Of a DNA stretch of 64,000 bases, positions 25,293-33,576 are shown one piece after another (position 1 is the stretch's first letter; each line of letters starts with the position of its first letter). The DNA comes from Paludibacteraceae bacterium. Lineage in GTDB: Bacteria > Bacteroidota > Bacteroidia > Bacteroidales > Paludibacteraceae. Location of the stretch: contig JAGBVI010000064.1 in assembly GCA_017630395.1 (NCBI GenBank), forward strand, positions 62,001 to 126,000. The letters are read 5' to 3'. Under the pieces are notes generated by a model. The model saw only the letters and a program-made list of their open reading frames with translations. It was not told where the DNA came from and searched no databases. The translations under genes were made by a program, and so were the position numbers.

Positions 25293-26135
25293 TTATTTTA
25301 ATTGCATCTGTGCAGCTTGTACACAGTTCTTCATAAGCATAGCTATAGTCATTTGTCCAACGCCACCAGGGACAGGAGTGATAGCAGATACAATATCCTT
25401 TACATCATCGAAATCAACATCTCCACAAAGACCATTTTCAGTCCTATGTATACCAACATCAACAACAACAGCCCCTTCCTTGATATAATCTCTGTTAAAG
25501 AACTTAGGTTTACCAATGGCACATACAAGAATATCTGCCTCTTTGCAAATCTTCTCTAATTCCTTTGTCTTTGAATGACACATAGTAACTGTAGCATTAT
25601 GATGAAGCAATTCCATTGCTACGGGCTTGCCCACGATATTACTTCTACCAACAACTACACAATGTTTACCTTCAATTTCAACATCATTGTATTTTAACAA
25701 TTCAATAATGCCCTTTGCGGTACAAGGGATAAATGTATCTTCTCCAACCATGAGCTTTCCAACATTTATTTCGTGGAAACCGTCAACATCTTTTTCGGGG
25801 GCGATAGACTGAATTACCTTATGTTCATCAATGTGATTCGGCAATGGTAGCTGCACTAGAATGCCGTGGACATAGTTGTTTTTATTCAATGTCTGAATCA
25901 TTTCAATTAAATTTTCTTCGGATTCATCGTTTGCTAAATTATATGTGCTTGATGTGATTCCACAACGTACACAAGCATTATGTTTATTTCTAACGTATGT
26001 AGAAGAAGCGGCATCGTCTCCAACCTGAATAACTGCAAGATAAACTGATTTACCGTCAGATGTTAGTACTTCAACATCGGCTTTTACTTCGTCCTTTATT
26101 TTATCTGCAAATTCTTTACCATTTAATATTTTCAT
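25293..26135 (-). CDS. folD: Methylenetetrahydrofolate dehydrogenase/cyclohydrolase
   Basis: Bifunctional FolD: interconverts 5,10-methylene-, methenyl- and 10-formyl-tetrahydrofolate, supplying one-carbon units for purine and thymidylate synthesis. It has 280 residues, a normal length. Motifs: YVRNKHNACVRCGI (about 50-63, catalytic Tyr-Lys region), GILVQLPLPNHI (about 90-101), KDVDGFHEINVGKL, the Rossmann GRSNIVGKPVAMELL and the C-terminal TPVPGGVGQMTIAML. All key residues are present. No thymidylate synthase is visible here. Confidence 0.97.
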   Translation of the reverse strand: MKILNGKEFADKIKDEVKADVEVLTSDGKSVYLAVIQVGDDAASSTYVRNKHNACVRCGITSSTYNLANDESEENLIEMIQTLNKNNYVHGILVQLPLPNHIDEHKVIQSIAPEKDVDGFHEINVGKLMVGEDTFIPCTAKGIIELLKYNDVEIEGKHCVVVGRSNIVGKPVAMELLHHNATVTMCHSKTKELEKICKEADILVCAIGKPKFFNRDYIKEGAVVVDVGIHRTENGLCGDVDFDDVKDIVSAITPVPGGVGQMTIAMLMKNCVQAAQMQLK

Positions 26136-26138
26136 TTT

Positions 26139-26447
26139 TCACCTATTGTATCTTAGACTTTCATGATATCGTGCCAAATAAAGAAGCCATTCGGGAGGTT
26201 CTCTACCAGAGTTGTGATAATATCTCTTTATTTGATTTTCTCTTGCCACGAGTTTTGTAATAAGTTTATTAGACACTGAATTATATATAATGATAATCCC
26301 ATTTTCAGTAACATCATGTCTCTCTAATCCTTTTTCATGACCCTTATCTACAATGAAACTATCAATCACTTTTCCATCACCATTAAGATGTTTGTCAATA
26401 AATTTTTCACGCTTATATCTTTTGCTTTTATAATGCCTACTAACCAT
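26139..26447 (-). CDS. Basic protein, unknown
   Basis: One hundred two residues, strongly basic N-terminus (MVSRHYKSKRYKREKFIDKH), then VIDSFIVDKGHEKGLERHDV and a strand-rich part (GIIIIYNSVSNKLITKLVAR). The charge suggests nucleic-acid binding. It overlaps nothing and lies 3 bases before folD. Function not recognised. Confidence 0.75.
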   Translation of the reverse strand: MVSRHYKSKRYKREKFIDKHLNGDGKVIDSFIVDKGHEKGLERHDVTENGIIIIYNSVSNKLITKLVARENQIKRYYHNSGREPPEWLLYLARYHESLRYNR

Positions 26448-26449
26448 TA

Positions 26450-26818
26450 TTACTTTTCGTAGCCATCGAATACATTACCAACAACTTCAATATATTCGGT
26501 GGTTTCAGAACCTAATGTAAAAAATTCTTGAGTAGATTCAACTAAAATCACATAGGCAGATAAATCATTTACAAAAGCAACAAGACCGATGACAACTTTA
26601 TCTTTATCCACTTCTGCTCGAAGATAATCACCTTCAAATACTTGTATATTATTTTTATCATATAAATCAAAGGCATTATGGCAAACATATTCGTCTTGGT
26701 CAAGATAAGTTAATTTGTCACCAAAAATACTTTTCTTTACTTTATATAAATCATCTTGTGCATCTTTAACTATGTTATCAACCCATTGTTTTCTTTTTTT
26801 ATCAAAAACCCTATACAT
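26450..26818 (-). CDS. YopX-like protein
   Basis: One hundred twenty-two residues of the YopX family (phage SPbeta type): MYRVFDKKRKQWVDN at the start, NAFDLYDKNNIQVFEGDYLR in the middle, where the family reads DKNGxxIFEGD, and VVGNVFDGYEK at the end, where it reads GNIYENPELL. The function of YopX proteins is unknown. A second copy lies at 47184-47639. Confidence 0.8.
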   Translation of the reverse strand: MYRVFDKKRKQWVDNIVKDAQDDLYKVKKSIFGDKLTYLDQDEYVCHNAFDLYDKNNIQVFEGDYLRAEVDKDKVVIGLVAFVNDLSAYVILVESTQEFFTLGSETTEYIEVVGNVFDGYEK

Positions 26819-26819
26819 T

Positions 26820-28235
26820 CTATTTCTCCTTAATAATCTTTTTGTTTTTACTTAATTGTTTTGTTTCAATACAACTTCTTTTATGACTTTCTTCTTTTGA
26901 ATAATCACATAAGTCTAATTGCTTGGCTTTAATTAAGTATCTATATACAGTTTGACGATGAACATATAGCTTTTCAGATATTGCTTTAGTAGATAGTCCT
27001 TCATTCCATAAAACTGCAGCCTCAAATATATTATTAGAAGAAGCTATTCTATCGCAATATGCCCAATCTATATTTGACAAATCAAATATCGTATTTAATT
27101 GACTTTCTAAGACAGAATTTTTAATATATTCTTGTTCTGATTTTATACAATCAATTCTAATTATTTGAATATCATGTTCTTTTGCTAAGTTATTCTTTTT
27201 TATGTCTCGCTCCAATCCGATATTATCTTTGTCCTTTGTACCAAATATTCTATTGCCGTGTCCTAATCCACCGTCCATTTCAACTATGTATTTATGATTG
27301 TCATATTCAAAATAAATATCATACCTGCACTTATTCCCATTAATAATACACCAGTCTGGACTATACTCATTTTGCATGTTATTGACGGACAATTGTTCTA
27401 TGAGTGCTCTACCAAATTTGTTAGGATAACTAACTCCATCAGAACAATAAGAACAACCATATCCCGTATTTAATAAGTCAGATGGGGTTATGAATTTAAA
27501 ACGGTAACAACAAGGACAAGGCAATTCTATTTTTTGTGTGCTATTAGGCATATATGTTTTCATTTGTTCTTCTGTCATATATTTGAAAAAATACTCTCTA
27601 TATTCGGAAGCCCAAATACTATTTTTATATTCTGGAGGATTTCCTATAACTTTACCAGCACATATAGGACAACCACTACCATTATTCAGCACATTGTATG
27701 GTGAAGGGTTCCATTCATGACCACATACTTTACATCGATGTAAAATTTTAGTTTTTGCATCAATATATTGTTCAACAACTTCAATGTTAGGATTTTTTAT
27801 TGCAAGTTCCAAAACATATTGTTCGGGTGATTTTCTTAACAATTCCATTTTATGTATTTTACTACATTCTGGACAATGTGAATGAAGACTCAGAATAGAA
27901 TTGGGTTTTGCCAACCATTCACAATTACAAATTTTACAACGATGTAGAATTTTAGTTTTACTATTTATATATTTCCCCACAACTTCAATGTTAGGATTGG
28001 TAGCAAATATATCTTCAACATATTGTTCATGTCTCTTTAAAGTGTGTCCATAACACTTTGGACAACCATATCCACTTAAAACACCAGATGGTAGCACATC
28101 CCATTCATGTCCGCAAATTTTGCATCTATGCAATATTTTTATATCTGCTCCAATATATTCACCAATAACTTCAATATTAGAGTTAATTTTAGTGACTTCA
28201 TAAACATATTCTTCATGTGTCTTTTTTCTACCCGT
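26820..28235 (-). CDS. Zinc-ribbon-repeat, Vsr-like putative homing endonuclease, no normal start
   Basis: Three tandem units of about 60 residues, each with ILHRCKICGHEW (or variant) and a later CPKC/CPEC/CPIC pair, followed by a nuclease-like part with YDIYFEYDNHKYIVEMDGGL and KNNLAKEHDIQIIRIDC (Vsr/EDxHD-like), then a helix-turn-helix (EGLSTKAISEKLYVHRQT). The first unit continues upstream of TTG 28133 without a stop. At 28235 an ACG codon lies 8 bases behind GAGGT, where ATG would be expected; either ACG is used or the start has mutated. The stop is TAG. A mobile gene is the best explanation. Confidence 0.7.
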   Translation of the reverse strand, partial: TGRKKTHEEYVYEVTKINSNIEVIGEYIGADIKILHRCKICGHEWDVLPSGVLSGYGCPKCYGHTLKRHEQYVEDIFATNPNIEVVGKYINSKTKILHRCKICNCEWLAKPNSILSLHSHCPECSKIHKMELLRKSPEQYVLELAIKNPNIEVVEQYIDAKTKILHRCKVCGHEWNPSPYNVLNNGSGCPICAGKVIGNPPEYKNSIWASEYREYFFKYMTEEQMKTYMPNSTQKIELPCPCCYRFKFITPSDLLNTGYGCSYCSDGVSYPNKFGRALIEQLSVNNMQNEYSPDWCIINGNKCRYDIYFEYDNHKYIVEMDGGLGHGNRIFGTKDKDNIGLERDIKKNNLAKEHDIQIIRIDCIKSEQEYIKNSVLESQLNTIFDLSNIDWAYCDRIASSNNIFEAAVLWNEGLSTKAISEKLYVHRQTVYRYLIKAKQLDLCDYSKEESHKRSCIETKQLSKNKKIIKEK

Positions 28236-28252
28236 ATTTAACCACCTCTTCC

Positions 28253-29401
28253 TTATGTTTCTATAAGTTTAATAGATTTACCGATTTCTTCAACCGTCTT
28301 ATGAATCTCTTCATATGTAACATCGTTAGACAAAGTAATACGGACAGTTTTCATAGCATTTTCATCAGTTAATCCTATTGCTTTGAGTACATGGCTTGGC
28401 AATACTTCTTTAGAGTTACAAGCCGAAGATGTCGATATTTTAATATCACTCATATCTAACATATACAGAAGAGCTTCACCAGTTATGTTCTGAGAGAATG
28501 TAACATTAACGTTATTAGGCAGTCTGTAATAACTATCACCGTTTAATTCGCAATCAAATTTACTTTCAAGAAGACTAATAAAATAATCTCTTTTTTTACA
28601 TATTTCATCAATCTTCTTTTGACTAATATCACAATATTCAAGAGCTTTATTCAAACCAATGATTCCATAGGTGTTTGTAGTTCCACCACGAAGCCCACTT
28701 TCTTGACTTCCATATATAATAGGTTGAATATTTACACCATTTTTCTTGTATAAAAATCCAATTCCTCTTAATACTGGTGAAATCTTATGAGCACTCACAC
28801 TCATTAAATCTACACCTAAATCTTCTACATTGATAGGGATATGCCCAAATGCCTGTACTGCATCTGTATGTAGCACTCCATTAAACCTATGTACTTCTTC
28901 TGCTATTACTTTTATGTCTTGAATTGTGCCTACTTCATTGTTTGCAAATTGAATAGAAACAAGAATTTTATAGTCACTTAATGCCTTTTCAAGCATTGTG
29001 TTTCTTAGTTCATCAACATTAACAAAGCCATATTCATCAACATTGATATAATTCACATCAGCATAATTTAAATTATTTACACATTCAATAATAGATTTAT
29101 GTTCGATAGTAGAAGTAATAACACAAGGCTTTTTGCCTTCAGAAAAACATTGATTTACAAAACCTTGTATTGCCCAAGAATTACTCTCACTTCCACCGCT
29201 TGTATAATAAATTTCATCAGGCTTCGCATTGATAAATTCTGCAACATTTACTCTGCATTTATTGACCTTATCCTTGACATTAGCCGCATATAAGGATGAC
29301 GGGTTTATCCAACTATCTCTCATAGTAAGGGTCATTGTATCAACGATAATATCATCTATATTGCTATACCCGCTCGTAGCAGCAGCATCAAGATAAATCA
29401 T
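28253..29401 (-). CDS. Cysteine desulfurase (NifS/IscS-like)
   Basis: PLP enzyme that removes sulfur from cysteine as a persulfide, 382 residues. Motifs: YTSGGSESNSWAIQGF (about 67-82), HTDAVQAFGHIP, the PLP-lysine motif SVSAHKISP (about 203) and the persulfide cysteine in STSSACNSKEVL (about 327). All key residues are intact. The protein starts at ATG 29401, overlapping the stop of the previous gene (TAATG). Partner proteins may be the two PAPS-reductase-family enzymes 10-13 kb away (inference). No IscU or SufU is visible. Confidence 0.95.
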   Translation of the reverse strand: MIYLDAAATSGYSNIDDIIVDTMTLTMRDSWINPSSLYAANVKDKVNKCRVNVAEFINAKPDEIYYTSGGSESNSWAIQGFVNQCFSEGKKPCVITSTIEHKSIIECVNNLNYADVNYINVDEYGFVNVDELRNTMLEKALSDYKILVSIQFANNEVGTIQDIKVIAEEVHRFNGVLHTDAVQAFGHIPINVEDLGVDLMSVSAHKISPVLRGIGFLYKKNGVNIQPIIYGSQESGLRGGTTNTYGIIGLNKALEYCDISQKKIDEICKKRDYFISLLESKFDCELNGDSYYRLPNNVNVTFSQNITGEALLYMLDMSDIKISTSSACNSKEVLPSHVLKAIGLTDENAMKTVRITLSNDVTYEEIHKTVEEIGKSIKLIET

Positions 29402-29916
29402 TACTCTTCTCCATCATTAGCTTCCAATGAATTAACCATCTTCTGCATGGTTCTTTCATTGTCAATCATCTCTCGGTCAATTTCCTTTAGTTCTTCTTCA
29501 AGCATAGCCTTCTTCTTTGAGTATGCCTTGTTAAGAGCACGAAGATATGCCAGACGAATTCCAAAATACAGATTAAATTCATCTTCCTTATGACGAGAGC
29601 TTTCCGCTCTAACCTTATCAGTTATAAACTTTACTTGAACCTTCTTTCTATTGGTTCTGTAATAGCAATCATTTTGACCATCATAACCAGCAAAAGGAAT
29701 CCACTGAGTCCAACCTTTATAATTTGACTCGTGTACAAAACACCTTTCAAAATCCTCAAATGAAATCACACCAATTGCCACTCTTGTTTTAGTGTCTCTG
29801 AGAAGGAAAGAATTTTCTAAGATATTTGCAATCTCAAATACCTCTCCAATCTTACTGAATTTTTCGTTTAGTTCTTTGACGAGAACTACCCTGTCATACT
29901 TAATCGTTGTTTCCAT
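29401..29916 (-). CDS. Unknown protein, first gene of the cysteine desulfurase transcript
   Basis: One hundred seventy-one residues. An N-terminal beta-rich part (DRVVLVKELNEKFSKIGEVF, RVAIGVISFEDFERCF) is followed by a long coiled coil (KAMLEEELKEIDREMIDNER) and an acidic tail. It begins behind AAAGGAT under the promoter at 29964-29992 and overlaps the cysteine desulfurase start. Function not recognised. Confidence 0.8.
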   Translation of the reverse strand: METTIKYDRVVLVKELNEKFSKIGEVFEIANILENSFLLRDTKTRVAIGVISFEDFERCFVHESNYKGWTQWIPFAGYDGQNDCYYRTNRKKVQVKFITDKVRAESSRHKEDEFNLYFGIRLAYLRALNKAYSKKKAMLEEELKEIDREMIDNERTMQKMVNSLEANDGEE

Positions 29917-29963
29917 ATTTTTTATCCTTTCTAAAATAGTATAACATTATTTGTTACGATAAT

Positions 29964-29992
29964 ATTATACTACAAAAATTGTACATTGTCAA
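29964..29992 (-). promoter_or_regulatory. Consensus promoter of the cysteine desulfurase transcript
   Basis: TTGACA (29987-29992), 17-base spacer, TATAAT (29964-29969) on the minus strand, with GTAACAAATAATGTTATAC in the leader. Confidence 0.92.
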
Positions 29993-30024
29993 TATATATT
30001 TTTGAAATTTTTCAAAAAATATTT

Positions 30025-30711
30025 TTACTTATAATATCTTATACCATCTTTTTCAAATAGAAACTCAAGTGCTGTACTATGCCAAGAACCGCCATATTCA
30101 CATGCTTCAAAGTATAAAGCCCCTTGAGTTTCATCCTGTCCATTCAATACCATTTCCATAGCTTCATAAGATTTTTCATTAGGCTCTGCTCTATCATAAT
30201 TACCATCTATAATAGGAGAAAATTGTGCTACGCCATCTGTTATCTGAAAGATAACTTCTTCAATAGAATTTGGAAACTTTTCACTCATAACTCTATTTAT
30301 AATTACGTTTATTATAATTGCCATACTTTCAACGCTTTCACCACCAGCTTCTGCAATGGCTATCTTATGCAACATTAACGCTTCTCTTGAACCAAACTCT
30401 TCACTACCAATTAATATTTCAGGTTGTAGCTGAGGCTCATTTTGAGTTGCAACTTCTTCTATTATCGTTGTAACTTCTTCTGTTGCCACTTCGGTAACTT
30501 CTTCTTCAAAACTTGTTTCATTTGTTTCTATTTTATCTATTTGCACATCTGGTTCAGTCTTATGCGTTTTTGATGTATCAATTGTTATAGTAGATTCTGG
30601 ATATTTTACTTCTGAAGATTCGCTGTGACTACAAAGTGCAATCGATACCATAATTATAAACAATAATATTAAACACAAAGTTATCTTTAATTCCGTTATT
30701 TTTACTCTCAT
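30025..30711 (-). CDS. SleB-type cell-wall hydrolase, membrane-anchored
   Basis: Predicted peptidoglycan hydrolase of the SleB/Hydrolase_2 family, 228 residues. Residues 9-27 (ITLCLILLFIIMVSIALC) are a signal anchor or signal peptide ending near a cysteine. A Thr/Glu-rich linker spans 30-100. The catalytic domain (about 105-228) has MLHKIAIAEAGGESVESMA (catalytic Glu), INVIINRVMSEKFPNSI, QFSPIIDG and GALYFEACEYGG. The linker suggests it reaches into the wall from the membrane. It may serve in lysis or in local wall degradation. SleB domains are common in spore formers. Confidence 0.88.
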   Translation of the reverse strand: MRVKITELKITLCLILLFIIMVSIALCSHSESSEVKYPESTITIDTSKTHKTEPDVQIDKIETNETSFEEEVTEVATEEVTTIIEEVATQNEPQLQPEILIGSEEFGSREALMLHKIAIAEAGGESVESMAIIINVIINRVMSEKFPNSIEEVIFQITDGVAQFSPIIDGNYDRAEPNEKSYEAMEMVLNGQDETQGALYFEACEYGGSWHSTALEFLFEKDGIRYYK

Positions 30712-30756
30712 TATTTCTCCCTTGGTCTTATAATGTTTTATTTTTATATAATTTTT

Positions 30757-31122
30757 TTAGTTGAAAACAGTTATTCGATAATGTATATTCTGAATATTTA
30801 AGATAAATTCAAAGAAGCCGTCAGAACCTTCATAATAACATTCCTTGATTTCAGATAATAAGATATTCATAAAGTATGTATCATAACCATCAATACTCTT
30901 TTTTAAAACAAGTCTACTGCCACTATTTTTAACAAACATTTTCTTTTGGATTGTTCTTAATAGAAGCATGTGTGGGGTTGAAGAAGAAGTAAGAGGATTG
31001 GTCGGATAAACATCAATATGTATTTCTTTTAACTTGATATCGTTCTTAAATACTTCATTTAATTTTGTATTGTTTTCATCTTTTACAAAGCCAAATTTCG
31101 TTAAAATGTCTTTAGTAACCAT
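30757..31122 (-). CDS. Unknown protein
   Basis: One hundred twenty-one residues from ATG 31122 (AGAAGGGAA behind it). A longer frame to 31197 would read through the hairpins at 31152-31192 and is rejected. Sequence: MVTKDILTKFGFVKDE, later HIDVYPTNPLTSSSTPHML, beta-rich. Function not recognised. Confidence 0.75.
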   Translation of the reverse strand: MVTKDILTKFGFVKDENNTKLNEVFKNDIKLKEIHIDVYPTNPLTSSSTPHMLLLRTIQKKMFVKNSGSRLVLKKSIDGYDTYFMNILLSEIKECYYEGSDGFFEFILNIQNIHYRITVFN

Positions 31123-31151
31123 ATTAATATCTATTCCCTTCTGATTATGTT

Positions 31152-31192
31152 GTGGCTCGTAGCCACGGAGTATATTATATGTACTCCGTGGC
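31152..31192 (-). promoter_or_regulatory. Two mutually exclusive leader hairpins
   Basis: In the leader of the gene at 30757-31122 the minus strand can form GCCACGGAGTA/TACTCCGTGGC (11 perfect pairs, 31162-31192) or, using the last arm again, GTGGCT-ACG-AGCCAC (31152-31166). Because the arms overlap, only one can form at a time, as in attenuators and riboswitches. No T-run follows, so translational control or 5'-end protection is likelier than termination. A TATAAT box lies upstream but has no clear -35. Confidence 0.7.
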
Positions 31193-31276
31193 TTCACCTT
31201 ATAAAATTATACTACTATAATTTTTAGAATTTTACAATACCCTATAGAACACTTGTTTGATGGTAATTTTATTCAA

Positions 31277-32224
31277 TCAAAAAGAGTCGAGATGCCCTTT
31301 TACAAGTTCTCTGAAATTTCCAACTTCTATACTGCTATTACAACGAATTAATTCCTTCTGAATAATCAAATGAGCCATTTTATTCCGTGAATTATCAGTA
31401 AAGGCTTCTTCTAAAGATATACTGTTCTTTTTTAACTCAACCTTAATTCTATGCATAATGCCAGATGTATAAAGCTGAAGAGGTAACAAGCTATGTTCAA
31501 GATACTCTTTCGCTATCTTCCTTAATTTTGAATAATAAGTAAAACGGTAGCTTCCATTAGAAGAGGTACTTCTGTGTTCAACTTTAAATACGCTATCATT
31601 GTACGCTCCACGCATTTCTACATTACAAATTCCATATCTATTTGGGCGTTGCCACATAGTTATGTCTGCAAGTTTCTTCAAATCCATTGCAAGTCTTTCA
31701 GGTATTTTAATTTTATAAGTATGATTATTATCTTCGTGCAAGGTTACTATACCACTATCATCGATATCTGATTTTCGCATATTTTTTATCACACTTAAGT
31801 CATCGGAATAAATTCCATTCCAAATACAACTAAACAATAATTCATAGTATAAAGAATTATATTCTTCATATGTAGCAATATCTTTGACAACTCTTTGATA
31901 GTCTTTTTCGGATATAAATTTCTTTTTGGCATTTGGTTTGCATTTCTTCCAAAGCAATTTCTTGTCCAAAGAACTAACTAATTGATATAAATTATCATTA
32001 TTAACTATGTTTTGTTCTTGCAACCATTTACTATAAGAACCTAAAACATAACAAACGGTTATTATTTCTTTTGGAGAATTTGGTTTCCTATCTAATATTA
32101 ATTGCTCAAGTTTCATTAGATTATAATTTTCAATATTATCATCAATATTTTTTAGGGCATATTTTGCAACCTTCTGACTGTTAGATGATTCGATTGAATT
32201 TATAAATCGCTCTATATTGGTCAC
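31277..32224 (-). CDS. Tyrosine-recombinase-like protein, degenerate
   Basis: A 315-residue protein with GTG start behind GAAGGGAAG. The layout recalls phage integrases: an N-terminal SAM-like helical part with YCVLGSYSKWLQEQNIVN, then YELLFSCIWNGIYSDDLSVI where integrases have GLRxxEL, and LYTSGIMHRIKVEL near the HxLR position. The catalytic Arg, His and Tyr are not clearly present. It may be a non-catalytic relative. Confidence in the function is low; the gene itself is solid. Confidence 0.5.
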   Translation of the reverse strand: MTNIERFINSIESSNSQKVAKYALKNIDDNIENYNLMKLEQLILDRKPNSPKEIITVCYVLGSYSKWLQEQNIVNNDNLYQLVSSLDKKLLWKKCKPNAKKKFISEKDYQRVVKDIATYEEYNSLYYELLFSCIWNGIYSDDLSVIKNMRKSDIDDSGIVTLHEDNNHTYKIKIPERLAMDLKKLADITMWQRPNRYGICNVEMRGAYNDSVFKVEHRSTSSNGSYRFTYYSKLRKIAKEYLEHSLLPLQLYTSGIMHRIKVELKKNSISLEEAFTDNSRNKMAHLIIQKELIRCNSSIEVGNFRELVKGHLDSF

Positions 32225-32368
32225 GACTTATCTTCCCTTCGTATTATATTCTTTTCTTTTATAATACCACTTCTCGATAAACCAATCAACAATATAGACT
32301 TGTATGTTGTTTTATGTATATATTTAGGAATTAGACAGTAAATAAAACTATGTTTTTAAGTGGTGAAT

Positions 32369-33097
32369 TTACGGCTGAAAACGTGGAATAGGCTGAAGCT
32401 TAAATAAGTTCTGATTATGAAGACCATCAATCCTTACCTTTGTAGCTTCGTCTTCGCATATACCTGTACGAATATACTTATTCAACACTTCATAAGTAAA
32501 ACCGAACCTATCTTCGTCTGTCTTACCACAAAGACCATCAGAAGGAACTTTATGTGTAAGTTCATAAGGAAGACCACAAGCGTCACCAACGGCAACTACT
32601 TCTTCGCTTGTAAGATTTGCAAGGGGGCAAAAATCACCAATATTGTCACCCCATCTGGTTGAGTAACCAATATAGCTTTCGGAAAGATTGTCTGTACAAG
32701 CAACACGACCATTAACAGACTGAGAAACTGCATAAAGAGTAGTCATACGAATACGAGGAGGAAGATTGATAGTAGTTTGATTTGTTGTTTCAATTCCAAG
32801 ATAATGAAGTCTTCCTAGAATATCACCAACGGCATGTCCTATATTAATAGTAAGCAAATCAATGTCAAGATGTTCTGCTACAGCCTGAACATCTGCTATG
32901 TCACTCTGCTCAACATTTGGCATCGATACACCAATAACTCTATCCTTACCAAGAGCCTCTACACAAAGTGCAGCAACAACCGAACTATCCTTGCCACCAG
33001 AAATACCAATTACGGCATTGCAACCCTTGCCATTCTCTTCGAACCAATCTCTAATCCACTGCACACAATCATTTTTAACTTTTACTGCATCAAACAT
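32369..33097 (-). CDS. nadE: NAD synthetase (ammonia-dependent)
   Basis: Converts nicotinic acid adenine dinucleotide to NAD+ with ATP and ammonia. It has 242 residues, with no glutaminase domain. Motifs: VIGISGGKDSSVVAALC (PP-loop, about 25-41), EQSDIADVQAVAEHL, CTDNLSESYIGYSTRWGD (about 134-151) and KVPSDGLCGKTDEDRFGF (about 190-207). All are typical of NadE. It is the last gene of the NAD+ operon, 3 bases after the macro-domain gene. Confidence 0.96.
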   Translation of the reverse strand: MFDAVKVKNDCVQWIRDWFEENGKGCNAVIGISGGKDSSVVAALCVEALGKDRVIGVSMPNVEQSDIADVQAVAEHLDIDLLTINIGHAVGDILGRLHYLGIETTNQTTINLPPRIRMTTLYAVSQSVNGRVACTDNLSESYIGYSTRWGDNIGDFCPLANLTSEEVVAVGDACGLPYELTHKVPSDGLCGKTDEDRFGFTYEVLNKYIRTGICEDEATKVRIDGLHNQNLFKLQPIPRFQP

Positions 33098-33099
33098 AA

Positions 33100-33576
33100 T
33101 TAGCCTCCATTATATTCACAAATCAACACTTCACAATCACTATCTGCAAAAACCTTTTCAATTATCTTGTAGACTATATTCCAGTCTCCGCCGCCACGAT
33201 GACATCCCATAAGATAGGGAATTGCAATTGTTTTATTTGAGTGTCGAAGTTCTACAGTACGAAGCGCATCTTTTAGCTTTTCATAACTAGTGTAACAATT
33301 ACCATCATAGCCATACTTTTCTTGTCCAAACAGGTTTTCAATTACTCTGTTTTCATCTATATAAACAGGAAGTGCTACACCTAGCATAATTTCAGGTTTT
33401 GCTTTATGTTCTTCTATTACTCCGATACAAAAATCTCTATAAGTTCCATATACCCAAGGATATTTCTCTCTTACCTGCTTTGCAATACCGCTACCCATAA
33501 CACCTTGACAGTTAACTTGGTGGCAAATAACATCGGCACCAGATTTAAAAATATCACATTTAATATGCTTAATCAT
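33100..33576 (-). CDS. Macro-domain protein (ADP-ribose-binding)
   Basis: Single macro domain, 158 residues from ATG 33576 (a TTG one codon earlier is also possible). The binding loops are HQVNCQGVMGSGIAKQVREK (about 20-39) and IPYLMGCHRGGGDW near 127-140. The VNCQGVMGSGIA loop resembles TARG1/DarG-type macro domains, which remove ADP-ribose from protein or DNA. In the NAD+ operon it could bind ADP-ribose produced by NADases or reverse ADP-ribosylation; both are inference. It overlaps the NAMPT stop codon. Confidence 0.88.
   Translation of the reverse strand: MIKHIKCDIFKSGADVICHQVNCQGVMGSGIAKQVREKYPWVYGTYRDFCIGVIEEHKAKPEIMLGVALPVYIDENRVIENLFGQEKYGYDGNCYTSYEKLKDALRTVELRHSNKTIAIPYLMGCHRGGGDWNIVYKIIEKVFADSDCEVLICEYNGG

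Noticed and set aside
30757..31197. Longer start of the unknown gene at ATG 31197
   Set aside because: The extra 25 codons run through two hairpins and have no ribosome binding site; ATG 31122 has one.
32225..32368. Small gene reading YIVDWFIEKWYYKRKEYNTKG
   Set aside because: No start codon in the frame and it ends at the ribosome binding site of the next gene; the sequence instead fits a weak promoter (TTGATT-17-TATTAT).
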